This document shows positions 55,201 through 64,000 of a stretch of 64,000 bases of DNA, one piece after another. Below the pieces are notes generated by a model. The model was not told where the DNA came from. It worked only from the letters and a program-made list of their open reading frames with translations, and made no database searches. The DNA is from Streptomyces sp. V3I8. Lineage in GTDB: Bacteria > Actinomycetota > Actinomycetes > Streptomycetales > Streptomycetaceae. A program made the position numbers and the translations under genes. The stretch lies in assembly GCF_030817535.1 (NCBI RefSeq), contig NZ_JAUSZL010000004.1:186001-250000 (forward strand), read 5' to 3'. The first letter of the stretch is position 1; each line of letters opens with the position of its first letter.

Positions 55201-57347
55201 ATCCCCACCACACCGTTCAGCAGCGGCAGGACTTCGTCCTCGGTGGCCTCGACGGCGAGCATCGCTCCCCCGGAGGGCAGCGCGTCCATCAGCCGGCCCC
55301 GCGCCGCCACCAGCGTCGCCGCATCCTCCAGCGACAGGACGCCGGCGACGTGGGCGGCGGTGATCTCACCGATGGAATGCCCGGCCACGAAGTCCGGGCG
55401 CACACCCCACGACTCGAGCAGACGGAACAGGGCGGTTTCCACGGCGAACAGGGCGGCCTGAGCGAACACGGTGCGGTTGAGGGCATCGGCGTCGTCACCG
55501 AACACCGCCCCCCGCAACGGCCGCTCCAGCCGGCCCTGCAACGCTTCGCACACCGCGTCGAAGGCAGATGCGTACACCGGGAACGCCTCATACAACTCCC
55601 CTCCCATGGACAGGCGCTGGCTGCCCTGGCCGGTGAACAGCACGGCGCTCAGGCCGTCGGAGGCCGGCGCCTGCTGCACGCTCGCGGCCGGCTCCCCCGC
55701 CGTCAGCGCGGACAGGCCCGCCAGCAGGTCTTCGCGGCTGCGGCCCACCACGACGGCCCGGTGTTCGAGGGCGGCGCGGGTGGTGGCCAGGGAGAAGCCG
55801 ATGTCGGCCGGGGTGAGGTGAGGGCGCTTTTCCATCCAGCGGGCCAGCTGCTCGGCCTGGGCGGGCAGTGCGCCGGCGCCGCGCGCGGAGATCACCCACG
55901 GCACCGCCGGTGAGCCGGTCGCCGGGGTTTCGGCGTCGGCCGGGGCCGGGACGGTGGTCGCGGTGGTTTCGGTGGTCTCGGTGGGGGGTTGCGCCGGTGG
56001 CGGTTCCTCGATGATGACGTGGGCGTTGGTGCCGGAGAGGCCGAAGGAGGAGATGCCGGCGCGCTTGAGGTGGCCGGTGTCGGGCCAGGCGGTCTGTTCG
56101 GTGAGCAGGCGGATGTTGCCCGCGCTCCAGTCGACGTTGGAGCTGGGTGCGTCCACGTGCAGGGTCTGGGGCAGGACGTCGTGGCGCATGGCCATGACCA
56201 TCTTGATGATGCCGCTGACGCCGGCGGCGGCCTGGGCGTGGCCGATGTTGGATTTGATGGAGCCCAGCCACAGGGGCCGGTCTTCGGGGCGGTCCTGGCC
56301 GTAGGTGGCCAGGAGTGCCTGGGCTTCGATGGGGTCGCCCAGGGTGGTGCCGGTGCCGTGGGCCTCGACGGCGTCGATCTGGTCGGCGGCGAGCTGGGCG
56401 GCGGCCAGGGCCTGGCGGATGACGCGTTGCTGGGAGGGGCCGTTAGGGGCGGTGAGGCCGTTGGAGGCGCCGTCGGAGTTGACGGCGCTGCCGCGCACGA
56501 CGGCCAGGACGGGGTGGTTGTTGCGGCGGGCGTCGGACAGGCGCTCCACCAGCAGCATGCCGATGCCCTCGCCCCAGCCGGTGCCGTCGGCGGCCTCGGC
56601 GAAGGCCTTGCAGCGGCCGTCGGGGGCCAGGCCGCGGTCCTGGCTGAAGCCGACGAAGGAGACGGGGGTGGACATGACGGTGACGCCGCCGGCCAGGGCC
56701 AGGGAGCAGTCTCCGGCGCGCAGGGCCTGGATGGCCCAGTGCAGGGCGACCAGGGAGGAGGAGCAGGCGGTGTCGACGGTGACGGCCGGGCCCTCCAGGC
56801 CCAGGGTGTAGGCGATGCGGCCGGAGGCGACGCTGGCCAGGGCGCCGGTGCCGCTGTCGGCGGAGTAGTCGTGGTAGACGACGCCGGCGAAGACGCCGGT
56901 GCGGCTGCCCTTGAGGGACAGCGGGTCGATGCCGGCGCGTTCGAAGGCTTCCCAGGCCGTTTCCAGCAGCAGGCGCTGCTGGGGGTCGGTCTCGCGGGCC
57001 TCACGGGGGCTGATCTTGAAGAAGTCGGCGTCGAACTGTCCGGCGTCGTGCAGGAAGCCGCCTTCGCGGCAGTAGGTCTTGCCGGGGGTGGCGGGGGTGG
57101 GGTCGTAGAGGTCGGTGACGTCCCAGCCCCGGTCGGTGGGGAAGGGGGAGATGCCGTCGCCGCCCGAGGACACGAGGTCCCACAGGTCTTCCGGTGAGGC
57201 GATGTTGCCGGGATAGCGGCAGCTCATGGCCACGATCGCGATCGGTTCGTGCTGCCTGGCCTCCGCGTCGCGCAGGCGCCGCTTGGTCTGCTGGAGGTCC
57301 GACGTGGCACGCCTGAGGTATTCGCGCAGCTTCTCGTCGTTGCCCAT
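52287..57347 (-). CDS. Modular PKS 'B', module 6: KS-AT-KR-ACP
   Basis: 1686 aa. Docking N-terminus ([20 protein letters not shown]), KS about 57245-56010, malonyl-type AT about 55640-54810 (GHSIG near 55375, HAFH near 55075), KR about 53620-53070, ACP with GFDSV near 52670, and docking C-terminus ([15 protein letters not shown]). There is no DH, so the hydroxyl made by the KR remains. The KR has GGTGGLG, keeps Ser/Tyr/Asn, has Trp in [12 protein letters not shown] and no LDD, i.e. the A-type pattern that predicts an L-configured alcohol. The pre-KR structural part begins at [16 protein letters not shown], a form unlike the DH-containing modules, so this module comes from a different sub-lineage. 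The pre-AT linker ([13 protein letters not shown]) is shared with module 7. Confidence 0.92.
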   Translation of the reverse strand: MGNDEKLREYLRRATSDLQQTKRRLRDAEARQHEPIAIVAMSCRYPGNIASPEDLWDLVSSGGDGISPFPTDRGWDVTDLYDPTPATPGKTYCREGGFLHDAGQFDADFFKISPREARETDPQQRLLLETAWEAFERAGIDPLSLKGSRTGVFAGVVYHDYSADSGTGALASVASGRIAYTLGLEGPAVTVDTACSSSLVALHWAIQALRAGDCSLALAGGVTVMSTPVSFVGFSQDRGLAPDGRCKAFAEAADGTGWGEGIGMLLVERLSDARRNNHPVLAVVRGSAVNSDGASNGLTAPNGPSQQRVIRQALAAAQLAADQIDAVEAHGTGTTLGDPIEAQALLATYGQDRPEDRPLWLGSIKSNIGHAQAAAGVSGIIKMVMAMRHDVLPQTLHVDAPSSNVDWSAGNIRLLTEQTAWPDTGHLKRAGISSFGLSGTNAHVIIEEPPPAQPPTETTETTATTVPAPADAETPATGSPAVPWVISARGAGALPAQAEQLARWMEKRPHLTPADIGFSLATTRAALEHRAVVVGRSREDLLAGLSALTAGEPAASVQQAPASDGLSAVLFTGQGSQRLSMGGELYEAFPVYASAFDAVCEALQGRLERPLRGAVFGDDADALNRTVFAQAALFAVETALFRLLESWGVRPDFVAGHSIGEITAAHVAGVLSLEDAATLVAARGRLMDALPSGGAMLAVEATEDEVLPLLNGVVGIAAVNGPTSVVVSGAEADVKTVDEHFRALGRRVSRLRVSHAFHSPLMEPMLDEFRTVAASLTYAQPKLTVVSNVTGALATAGQLTDPEYWVSHVREAVRFADGIKTLQGQGVTRFIECGPDAVLTGLARQILDGVDEITYAPVLRKDRPEDVTVLTALGGLFASGATVDWDAFYAGHGAERVDLPTYAFQRRRYWSTDSMSAAQGDSSAHAAGPADGTAASSTLDADFWNAVERGDSLLLAEELDVPTAHLGAVVPALAAWRHRRQENALLDSWRYQVTWTPAPAPATPAAAGAPAPTWLLVRPPAAANDTLARLSDALATEAQLVSLEVTDPDRAELAASLRTVLADTAPVRILSLLGLDDRPHPQYPALTRGGAATVVLAQALQDAEATAPLWCVTSGAVAVHDSAELLSPHQAALWGLGASLALDQPQSFGGMIDIPAAPDAQTARHLGAVLRAEADEDQLAVRPDGVFARRMVRSPLTAAPAPGSLPHHRAPASDAAPAPVSDAGPVTRPAVPAAAGAGQAQAVAAGGTVLITGGTGGLGAHVARLFARNGARHLVLTSRRGPAAQGAAALKEELEGQGVQVTVAACDVADRDALAALLDSLPKDPPLRAVVHAAGLPQRIASLPELDLEEFAEVGRAKILGALHLDDLLADRPLDAFVLFSSGSAVWGSGGQAAYGSANAFLDGLAHRRQARGRTATCVAWGSWEGGMVDAELSALMRRMGAPAMAPATAVNALEQALEQGQSHLVVADFDWSRFVPAYTLARPRPLIADIPDVRAALAADSGPQPDASTAPQLAAQLAGLPQAEQSRTVQDLVRSHTAALLGYDDPAALDLKRAFDDLGFDSVSAVDLRGRLSTATGRKLPSTMVFDYASPAALAQFLLTELAPDTAPGPLPLLAQLERLEAAAAGLDPQEIEADRLVARLQSLTARLTDIVNTESDAASSVGQKLQTASADDVFDFIDKELGLT

Positions 57348-57408
57348 CTGGCCCTCTGCCCCTCGCTCGGTGCTGCTCGTACGGTTTCGTGGACGGGACG
57401 CGGCCGGG

Positions 57409-60400
57409 CTATGCGATGCCCAGCTCGCTGTCGAGGACGTCGAAGAGTTCCTCGTCGGTGGCGGATGTGTAGCCGGCCCCGGACTCGGGGGGTGCGGTGT
57501 CCTGGCGTGCGTCGTGCCAGGTGCGCAGGAGGGCTTCGAGGCGGCTGGTGATGCGTTCTTGGTCGCCGGGTGCGCTCTGGGCGCTCAGGGGGCCCAGCAG
57601 GGCTTCGATCCGGTCGATCTCGCCGAGTGCTTGCCGGGCCGCCGACTCGTCCTCCTCGGGCAGGACCAGGGCGTCGATGTGGTCGGCGGCGGCCCGGGAG
57701 TTGGGGTGGTCGAAGACCAGGGTGGCCGGCAGGGTCAGGCCGGTGGTGCGCTCCAGGCGCCGACGCAGTTCCACGGCGGCCAGCGAGTCGAAGCCCAGGT
57801 CCTTGAAGGCGCGGTCGGCTTCCACCGCGCCGGCCGAGGGGTGGCCCAGGACCGCGGCGACCTGTGCGCGGACCAGGTCCAGGAGCCGGCGGCCGCGTTC
57901 GGGGGCGGTAAGGGTGAGCAGGTGCCTGCGCAGCTGCCGGCCGGTGTCGGCGGTGGCGCGGGTGGCAGGGGTGGTGCGGGGGATGCGTACGAGGGCGCGC
58001 AGCACGGCGGGCAGGTCGTCGCCGCGGGCGTACAGGGCGCCCCGGTCCAGGCGCAGCGGCACCACCACACCCTCACCGCTGCCACTGTCACTGCCACTCC
58101 CGGTGCCGGTTGTGGTGGCGGTGCCGGTTGTGGTCAGGGCGTGGTCGAACAGGGCGAGTCCTTCGCCGGTGTCCAGGTAGGGGGTGCCCAGTTCGGCGGC
58201 CCGCCGACGCTGGGCGGCGTCCGGGGCGTCCTCGTGCGTGGCCCAGGGTCCGTACGCCAGGGAGAGCGCCGGCAGGCCCTGGGCGCGGCGGTGGCGGGCG
58301 AGTGCGTCCAGGAAGGTGGCGGCGGCGGCCTGGTTGGCCTGGCCGGCGCCGTGCAGCAGGCCGGTGGAGGACGACAGCAGGACGAACGCCGCCAGGTCCT
58401 GACCGGCGGTGAGTTCGTGCAGGTGCCAGGCGGCGCCGGCCCGGGGCAGCAGCGCGCTCTCCACGCGGTCGCGGGTCATCGCCTCCAGCAGGCCGTTGGC
58501 CGGGGTGAGGGCGGTGTGGACGACGGCGGTCAGCGGGTGCTCGTGCGCCACGGCGGCCAGTACGCCGGCCAGGGCCGCACGGCTGGTCAGGTCGCAGGTG
58601 TGCACGTCGATGTGGGCGCCGCTCTCGCGCAGGCCGCTCACGTCCGGGGCGGGGGCGGCCGGGTCGCAGGCCAGCAGCAGCCGGCGGACGCCGTGGTGGC
58701 CGATGAGGTGGCGGGCCAGCGGCAGGCCGTGGCCGTCCACGCCGACGGTCACCAGGACCGTCCCGTGCGCCGGCAGCGGCCCGGCCTCCCCCACCGCGCC
58801 GAAGCCGGTACCGGCGGCGGCCAGGCCGGAGGCGGTACTGAGGCCGGAGCCGGAGGCGGCGGGGGCGGGAGTGGCGGACGCGGGAGCAACGGGGGCGGCG
58901 GGTGCGGGGGTGGTGTCGGCGGGGGTGAGGCGGCAGACGAGCGGTCGTCCCTCGTGCAGGGCCACGTCGCTCTCCCCCTCGTCCAACAGCGCCAGCGCGG
59001 CGGGCAGGGCGGCGCGGGAGGCCGCCGAGCCGTCCAGGTCCACCAGGGCGAACCGGCCGGGGTTCTCCGCCTGTGCGGCGGTGACCAGGCCGCGCACCGC
59101 GGCCTGGGCCAGTCCCGTGGCGCTGTGGGCGGACACGGCGCCCTCGGTGACCACCACCAGGCGTGCGGTGGCAAGGCGCGGGTCGCCGGCCCAGGAGTGC
59201 AGTGCGGCGCGGACGTGCTCGAGGACCGTGCGGGCGGCGGCCAGGACGTCGCCGGGGGCGTCCTGGCCGGGCGCGGCGCCCAGCAGCAGCATCTGCCCGG
59301 GGGTGTCCTGGCCGGGGGTGTCCTGGCCGGTGAGGTGTTGGGCGAAGGAGTCGATGTCCGCGTGGAGGGGGGCGGGGCTGTCGCCCAGGGCGCGCAGGGG
59401 GTCCTGTCCCAGCACCGCCCAGCTCGGGTGCGCGGGGGCGCCGGCCGGTGCGGCCGCGTCCTGCCACTGCGGGTACAGCAGTACGTCGGGGCGTACTCCG
59501 GTGGCCGCGGCGAGCGTGTCCGGTGTCAGGGGGGCGCAGGTGAGGGAGGCTACGGACAGCACCGGGGTGCCCGCGGTGTCGGCGAGGTCCAGACTGACGG
59601 CACTGGCGGCACTGGCGGCGCTGACGGCGCTGGGTTCGGTGCCGGTGTCCGTGCCGGTGGTGCGGGCCGCGCGTACGCGCAAGGTGGTGGCGCCGGGCGC
59701 GTGGCGCGACACCTGCCTCCAGTGCAGCGGCAGTGAGGGGCCTTCGCCGGCGCCGGGCAGCAGGTGGCGCAGCAGCGTAGCGGCCTCCCACAGCACCGGG
59801 TGCACGGTGAAGTCCTCGGTGCCGGTGTGCAGTTCGGGTGCCAGTGTCACCTCGGCGAACACCTCGTCGCCGCGGCGCCACAGGGCCGTCAGCGCGTCCG
59901 GGGCGGGCCCGGCGCCGTAGCCGTGCGCAAGGAGCGCCGCGCGGGCTTCGCCGGTGTCCAGTGCGCTCGCGCCGGGCGGCGGCCACTGGGTCAGGTCGGC
60001 CGGTGCCGGCGGGGGGCCGCCGGCCAGGGTCGCGGTGGCGTGCACGGTGGCGGGGATGTGCGGGTGCGGGGAGCGGGAGTGGACACGCACCGTGCGGCTG
60101 CCGTCCTCGCCGGCCGGTGCCAGGGTCACCTGCAGGGCCGGCATCTGGTCCCCGGACAGGACGAGCGGCGCCGTGGTGTGCAGTTCACCTATGCTCTCGC
60201 AGCCCGCGTACGCCCCGGCGGCCAGGACGAGTTCGGCCAGTGCGGCCGGCGGGAACAGCGCGGTGCCCAGCACGTCGTGTCCGGTGGCCCAGGGGTGTTC
60301 GCGCGGGGAGAGCCGTCCGGTGAGGACCAGGCCGTCGCCGTCGGCGAGGGTGAGCGCGGCCTTGAGGAGCGGGTGGCGCGGGGCCTCGAGCCCGGCCGCG

Positions 60401-63234
60401 CTCAGGTCCGTGCCGCCGGCCAGCGCATCGAGCCAGTAGCGCTCGCGCTGGAAGGCGTACGTCGGCAGCTCCACGCGCTCGGCGCCGTGTCCGGCATAGA
60501 AGGCGTCCCAGTCCACTGCCGCACCGGAGGCGAACAGCCCGCCCAGCGCGGTCAGTACGGTGACGTCCTCGGGCCGGTCCTTGCGCAGCACCGGCAGGTA
60601 GGTCACCTCGTCGGCCGCAGTGGTGGTGCCGGCCGGGACGGCACTGGTGTCGGTAGCGGTGCCGGTGGTGTCGAGGATCTGGCGGGCCAAGCCCGTCAGG
60701 ACGGCGTCGGGGCCGCACTCCACGAACCGGGTGACTCCCGCGCCGTGCAGGGCCTTCACCGCGTCGGCAAAGCGCACGGGCCGGCGGACGTGGCTGACCC
60801 AGTACTCGGGGTCGGTCAGCTCCTCGGCCGTCGCCAGGACGCCGCTCACGTTCGATACGACGGCCAGCTTCGGCTGCGTATAGATCAACGAGGCGGCCAC
60901 CGTGCGGAACTCGTCGAGCATCGGCTCCATCAACGGCGAGTGGAAGGCGTGCGAGACCCGCAGGCGAGTGCTCTTGCGGCCCAGCGCACGGAAGTGCTCG
61001 TCAACCGTGTCGATGTCGGTCTCGGCGCCGGAGACCACCACGGAGGTGGGACCGTTGACCGCAGCAATCCCCACCACGCCGCTGAGCAGCGGCAGGACTT
61101 CGTCCTCGGTGGCTTCGACGGCGAGCATCGCTCCGCCGGAGGGCAGCGCGTCCATCAGCCGGCCCCGCGCCGCCACCAGCGCAGCCGCATCCTCCAGCGA
61201 CAGGACGCCTGCGACGTGGGCGGCGGTGATCTCACCGATGGAATGCCCGGCCACGAAGTCCGGCCGCACCCCCCACGACTCCAGAAGCCGGAACAGCGCC
61301 GTCTCCACGGCGAACAGGGCGGCCTGGGCGAAGAGGGTGCGGTTGAGCAGGTCGGCGTCGTCACCGAACACCACCTCCCGCAGCGGGCGTTCCAGCCGGC
61401 CCTGCAGCGCTTCGCAGACGGCGTCGAAAGCGGCCGCGTACACCGGGAACGCCTCGTACAGCTCCCGGCCCATGGACAGGCGCTGGCTGCCCTGGCCGGT
61501 GAAGAGGACGGCGGTGCGGCCCGAGGGGCGCGACCGGGTCACCGCGTCGTCGCCGAGCCCGGTGAGCGCGGCCAGGAGGTCCTCGCGGGTGCGGCCCACC
61601 ACGACCGCCCGGTGTTCGAGGGCGGCGCGGGAGGAGAGCAGGGAGAAGCCGATGTCGGCCGGGGCGAGGTGGGGGCGTTCCTCCACCCAGCGGGCCAGTT
61701 GCTCGGCCTGGGCGGGCAGTGCGCCGGCGCCGCGCGCGGAGATCACCCACGGCACCGCCGGTGAGCCGGTTTTCGGGGCGGTGGCCGCTGCGGGGGCGGT
61801 GGGCAGGGCGGCGGGGGGTGCGGGGTGTTCGCCGTCCTGGGGGGCCTGCGGCGTCGGGTCGGGGTCGTGCGGGGGTGGTTCTTCGACGATGACGTGGGCG
61901 TTGGTGCCGGAGAGGCCGAAGGAGGAGATGCCGGCGCGGCGCGGGCGGCCGTCGTCGTTGACGGGCCAGGGGCGGGGCTCGGCAAGGAGCTGGACGGCTC
62001 CGGTGTTCCAGTCGACCTTGGTGGAGGGCTGGTCGGCGTACAGGGATTTGGGCAGGACGTCGTGGCGCATGGCCATGACCATCTTGATGATGCCGGCGAC
62101 GCCGGCGGCGGCCTGGGTGTGGCCGATGTTGGATTTGATGGAGCCCAGCCACAGCGGGCGGTCTTCGGGGCGGTCCTGGCCGTAGGTGTCCAGCAGGGCC
62201 TGGGCCTCGATGGGGTCGCCCAGGGTGGTGCCGGTGCCGTGGCCCTCGATGACGTCGATGTCGGCGGGGGTCAGGCGGGAGCCGGAGAGGGCCTGTTTGA
62301 TGACGCGCTGCTGGGAGGGGCCGTTGGGAGCGGTGAAGCCGCTGGAGGCGCCGTCCTGGTTGGTGGCGCTGGCGCGGATGACCGCGAGGACGGGGTGGTT
62401 GTTGCGGCGGGCGTCGGAGAGGCGTTCGAGCAGCAGGACGCCGGCGCCTTCGGAGCAGCCCATGCCGTCGGCGGATTCGGAGAAGGACTTGCAGCGGCCG
62501 TCGGCCGCCAGGCCGCGCTGGGTGCTGAAGTAGACGAACATCTCGGGGTTGGACATGACGGTGACGCCGCCGGCCAGGGCCAGGGTGCAGTCGCCGCGGC
62601 GCAGGGCCTGGGCGGCCAGGTGCAGGGCGACCAGGGAGGAGGAGCAGGCGGTGTCGACGGAGACGGCCGGTCCCTCCAGGCCCAGGGTGTAGGAGATGCG
62701 GCCCGTCACCAGGCTGCCGGCGCTGGAGCTGCCGGCTTCCTTGCCCTGGGCGTAGTCGTGGTACATGACGCCGGCGAAGACGCCGGTGCGGCTGCCCTTG
62801 AGGGTGAGGGGGTCGATGCCGGCGCGTTCGACGGCCTCCCAGGCGGTTTCCAGCAGCAGGCGCTGCTGGGGGTCCATCACCAGGGCCTCGTTGGGGCTGA
62901 TGTTGAAGAACGCGGCGTCGAAGTCGGCGGCGTCGTGCAGGAAGCCGCCCTCGTTGGCGTAGGTCTTGCCGGCGTGGCCGGGCTGGGGGTCGTAGACGCC
63001 CGCGTCCCAGCCGCGGTCGGCGGGGAAGGCGGAGACGGCGTCGCGGCCGTCGGCGACCAGCTGCCACAGGTCTTCGGGGGAGGTGACGCCGCCCGGGTAG
63101 CGGCACGCCATGCCGACGATGGCGACGGATTCGTCGTCGGGTTTGCGTGCCGCCTCGTCGAGGCATCTGCGAGCGTCGCGCAGCTCCGCGAGAGTGCGCT
63201 TGAGGTATTGAAGGAGCCGTTCCTCGTTGCTCAC
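57409..63234 (-). CDS. Modular PKS 'A', module 5: KS-AT-(inactive DH)-(inactive KR)-ACP
   Basis: 1941 aa. Docking N-terminus ([20 protein letters not shown]), KS about 63130-61880, malonyl-type AT about 61510-60700 (GHSIG near 61240, HAFH near 60945), DH remnant about 60390-59800, KR remnant about 58765-58150, ACP GFDSL near 57795 and docking C-terminus ([15 protein letters not shown]). In the KR the NADPH motif reads VGVDGHG (near 58740) instead of GGTGGLG, and the NYAAAN segment reads NQAAAA (near 58330), so Tyr and Asn are lost. In the DH the second catalytic region is HPVLWEAA (near 59790), Glu for Asp. A beta-ketone should remain. The GTG start at 63234 follows AGGAG. B starts 61 bases downstream. 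Confidence 0.92.
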   Translation of the reverse strand: MSNEERLLQYLKRTLAELRDARRCLDEAARKPDDESVAIVGMACRYPGGVTSPEDLWQLVADGRDAVSAFPADRGWDAGVYDPQPGHAGKTYANEGGFLHDAADFDAAFFNISPNEALVMDPQQRLLLETAWEAVERAGIDPLTLKGSRTGVFAGVMYHDYAQGKEAGSSSAGSLVTGRISYTLGLEGPAVSVDTACSSSLVALHLAAQALRRGDCTLALAGGVTVMSNPEMFVYFSTQRGLAADGRCKSFSESADGMGCSEGAGVLLLERLSDARRNNHPVLAVIRASATNQDGASSGFTAPNGPSQQRVIKQALSGSRLTPADIDVIEGHGTGTTLGDPIEAQALLDTYGQDRPEDRPLWLGSIKSNIGHTQAAAGVAGIIKMVMAMRHDVLPKSLYADQPSTKVDWNTGAVQLLAEPRPWPVNDDGRPRRAGISSFGLSGTNAHVIVEEPPPHDPDPTPQAPQDGEHPAPPAALPTAPAAATAPKTGSPAVPWVISARGAGALPAQAEQLARWVEERPHLAPADIGFSLLSSRAALEHRAVVVGRTREDLLAALTGLGDDAVTRSRPSGRTAVLFTGQGSQRLSMGRELYEAFPVYAAAFDAVCEALQGRLERPLREVVFGDDADLLNRTLFAQAALFAVETALFRLLESWGVRPDFVAGHSIGEITAAHVAGVLSLEDAAALVAARGRLMDALPSGGAMLAVEATEDEVLPLLSGVVGIAAVNGPTSVVVSGAETDIDTVDEHFRALGRKSTRLRVSHAFHSPLMEPMLDEFRTVAASLIYTQPKLAVVSNVSGVLATAEELTDPEYWVSHVRRPVRFADAVKALHGAGVTRFVECGPDAVLTGLARQILDTTGTATDTSAVPAGTTTAADEVTYLPVLRKDRPEDVTVLTALGGLFASGAAVDWDAFYAGHGAERVELPTYAFQRERYWLDALAGGTDLSAAGLEAPRHPLLKAALTLADGDGLVLTGRLSPREHPWATGHDVLGTALFPPAALAELVLAAGAYAGCESIGELHTTAPLVLSGDQMPALQVTLAPAGEDGSRTVRVHSRSPHPHIPATVHATATLAGGPPPAPADLTQWPPPGASALDTGEARAALLAHGYGAGPAPDALTALWRRGDEVFAEVTLAPELHTGTEDFTVHPVLWEAATLLRHLLPGAGEGPSLPLHWRQVSRHAPGATTLRVRAARTTGTDTGTEPSAVSAASAASAVSLDLADTAGTPVLSVASLTCAPLTPDTLAAATGVRPDVLLYPQWQDAAAPAGAPAHPSWAVLGQDPLRALGDSPAPLHADIDSFAQHLTGQDTPGQDTPGQMLLLGAAPGQDAPGDVLAAARTVLEHVRAALHSWAGDPRLATARLVVVTEGAVSAHSATGLAQAAVRGLVTAAQAENPGRFALVDLDGSAASRAALPAALALLDEGESDVALHEGRPLVCRLTPADTTPAPAAPVAPASATPAPAASGSGLSTASGLAAAGTGFGAVGEAGPLPAHGTVLVTVGVDGHGLPLARHLIGHHGVRRLLLACDPAAPAPDVSGLRESGAHIDVHTCDLTSRAALAGVLAAVAHEHPLTAVVHTALTPANGLLEAMTRDRVESALLPRAGAAWHLHELTAGQDLAAFVLLSSSTGLLHGAGQANQAAAATFLDALARHRRAQGLPALSLAYGPWATHEDAPDAAQRRRAAELGTPYLDTGEGLALFDHALTTTGTATTTGTGSGSDSGSGEGVVVPLRLDRGALYARGDDLPAVLRALVRIPRTTPATRATADTGRQLRRHLLTLTAPERGRRLLDLVRAQVAAVLGHPSAGAVEADRAFKDLGFDSLAAVELRRRLERTTGLTLPATLVFDHPNSRAAADHIDALVLPEEDESAARQALGEIDRIEALLGPLSAQSAPGDQERITSRLEALLRTWHDARQDTAPPESGAGYTSATDEELFDVLDSELGIA

Positions 63235-63305
63235 AGGTGGCCATCTCCTCTCGGGTGGTGTGATCGGGCGCAGCGGAGCTGTCTGTGGCGGACGCCGCCG
63301 GGAAG

Positions 63306-63378
63306 TGCCGGCGGCGGGCTCCGCCGGGGGTGCCGGTGACGGGCTCCGCCGGGGTGCCGGTGGCGGACTCCGCCGGGG
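63306..63378. repeat. Three 24-25-bp tandem repeats upstream of PKS A
   Basis: Units 63306-63330 (25), 63331-63354 (24) and 63355-63378 (24) follow TGCCGGTGGCGGGCTCCGCC plus four or five G, with one or two changes each; a partial fourth follows. Each unit contains a GGCGG-CTCCGCC inverted repeat. They lie 72-145 bases before the PKS A start, in the gap after the FAD enzyme, and look non-coding on both strands. Confidence 0.65.
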
Positions 63379-63488
63379 TGCTGGCGGGGTGCCGCAGGGT
63401 GTTGGCGGCGGGGGTGCCCGCCGGGGGTGCCCGCTTTCCCCCCCTTGTCCCCCTTCTTCCTGTGGGGGCGGCCTGGGCCTGAGGGGGG

Positions 63489-64000
63489 TTAGCGGGGGGT
63501 GTCGTGCAGGTCGGGCCGGGTGTGCTGGGCGAGGAGTTCGCCGATCTGCGGGAACTGGGCGCGGGCCTGCTGCGCGGTGAGGGCGGGCTTGTCGGGGCCG
63601 CGCAGCACGGACAGCAGCAGCGGCAGCGACATCATCCTGCTCTGCGGGCTGCGCAGGGTGCTGACCTCGTAGACGGCGCGCAGCACGTTCTCGTTGGCGG
63701 CGGCGGTGCGGGCGTAGCGGGCGCCGATGCTCTGCTGCATGGCCGCGCCGCGGACGGTGATGTTGGTCTTGACGCCGGGGAAGAACAGGTCGGTGGTGCT
63801 GGCCATGGTCCAGGGGCCCGCGCCGGCGGCGGCGATGTCGTTCTGCACGGCGCGCGCCAGGCCCGGCTCGAGTCCGTGGGTCTTGAGGCGGGTGCGCAGG
63901 GCAAGAGCGCCGAAGGCGGCCATCGACATGCCGGTGGCGTAGTTGGGGCTCAGCACCATCACGGCGTCACCGATGGCCAAGAACCCGTCGGGCAGGGGCA
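63489..64000 (-). CDS. FAD-dependent monooxygenase, C-terminal part (5' end outside window)
   Basis: About 170 C-terminal residues of a larger protein open to the right edge. The segment [20 protein letters not shown] matches the FAD-ribityl binding motif GDA-x(5)-P-x-x-x-G of class A flavoprotein monooxygenases. It is most like the epoxidase-type branch, which usually reads NPxYGQGM; here the pattern is SPNYATGM. The following helices ([14 protein letters not shown]) fit the same family. It lies upstream of PKS A on the same strand (254 bases), so it may be a tailoring oxidase of this cluster, for example an epoxidase or hydroxylase. The N-terminal GxGxxG region and the true start are beyond the window, so the substrate class cannot be judged. 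Confidence 0.75.
   Translation of the reverse strand, partial: PLPDGFLAIGDAVMVLSPNYATGMSMAAFGALALRTRLKTHGLEPGLARAVQNDIAAAGAGPWTMASTTDLFFPGVKTNITVRGAAMQQSIGARYARTAAANENVLRAVYEVSTLRSPQSRMMSLPLLLSVLRGPDKPALTAQQARAQFPQIGELLAQHTRPDLHDTPR

Noticed and set aside
63438..63454. AAGGGGG/AAGGGGGG pair upstream of PKS A as a fifth member of the TAGGGG motif
   Set aside because: Lacks the TA step, has a 9-bp period and lies about 210 bases upstream; too weak to include.

Overview
The window is high-GC actinomycete DNA, most likely Streptomyces: G/C-rich codon third positions, GTG starts, a P450/[3Fe-4S] ferredoxin pair and very large modular type I polyketide synthases (PKSs). Nearly all of it is one biosynthetic gene cluster for a polyene macrolactam whose chain starts with a beta-amino acid. 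The cluster runs off both ends of the window.

Layout, left to right. (1) 1-800: C-terminal thioesterase of a PKS ('F') that lies mainly left of the window, + strand. (2) 945-2476: ferredoxin and cytochrome P450, - strand, convergent with F and separated from it by two hairpin terminators. (3) 2657-24568: PKS genes E and D, - strand. D carries a loading ACP and modules 1-3; E carries module 4. Each is broken by a one-base insertion in a G run (3497-3501 and 16500-16502). (4) 24997-35421: starter-unit and regulatory genes: an acyl-ACP ligase and a TetR regulator (+), an SMP-30-like propeller protein and a second ligase (-), a discrete ACP (+), a trans acyltransferase, a fold-type I PLP enzyme, a radical-SAM aminomutase and a proline-iminopeptidase-like amidohydrolase (-). 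(5) 35727-63234: PKS genes C (modules 7-9), B (module 6) and A (module 5), - strand. (6) 63489-64000: 3' end of an FAD monooxygenase, - strand.

How it works (inference from sequence plus the vicenistatin and incednine precedents). The aminomutase has Arg where lysine 2,3-aminomutase has a substrate-binding Asp, which suggests L-glutamate to beta-glutamate. The PLP enzyme would then decarboxylate this to 3-aminobutyrate. One ligase loads the beta-amino acid on the discrete ACP and the other caps its amine with a small amino acid. The acyltransferase moves the dipeptidyl unit to the loading ACP of D, and the amidohydrolase removes the cap before the thioesterase closes the lactam. Docking ends fit the order D-E-A-B-C-F. 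All nine AT domains carry the malonyl-type HAFH motif. Reductive domains predict four double bonds (modules 1-4), a retained ketone (module 5, dead KR), a hydroxyl (module 6, A-type KR) and three double bonds (modules 7-9). F adds n more units, giving a ring of 22+2n atoms. The P450/ferredoxin pair and the FAD enzyme are probable tailoring oxidases.

Control: one TetR regulator lies in the window. The upstream regions of the P450, PKS D, aminomutase and discrete ACP share a tandem TAGGGG-type repeat in the same orientation relative to the gene, which suggests a common activator encoded elsewhere. Convergent genes are separated by long perfect hairpins.
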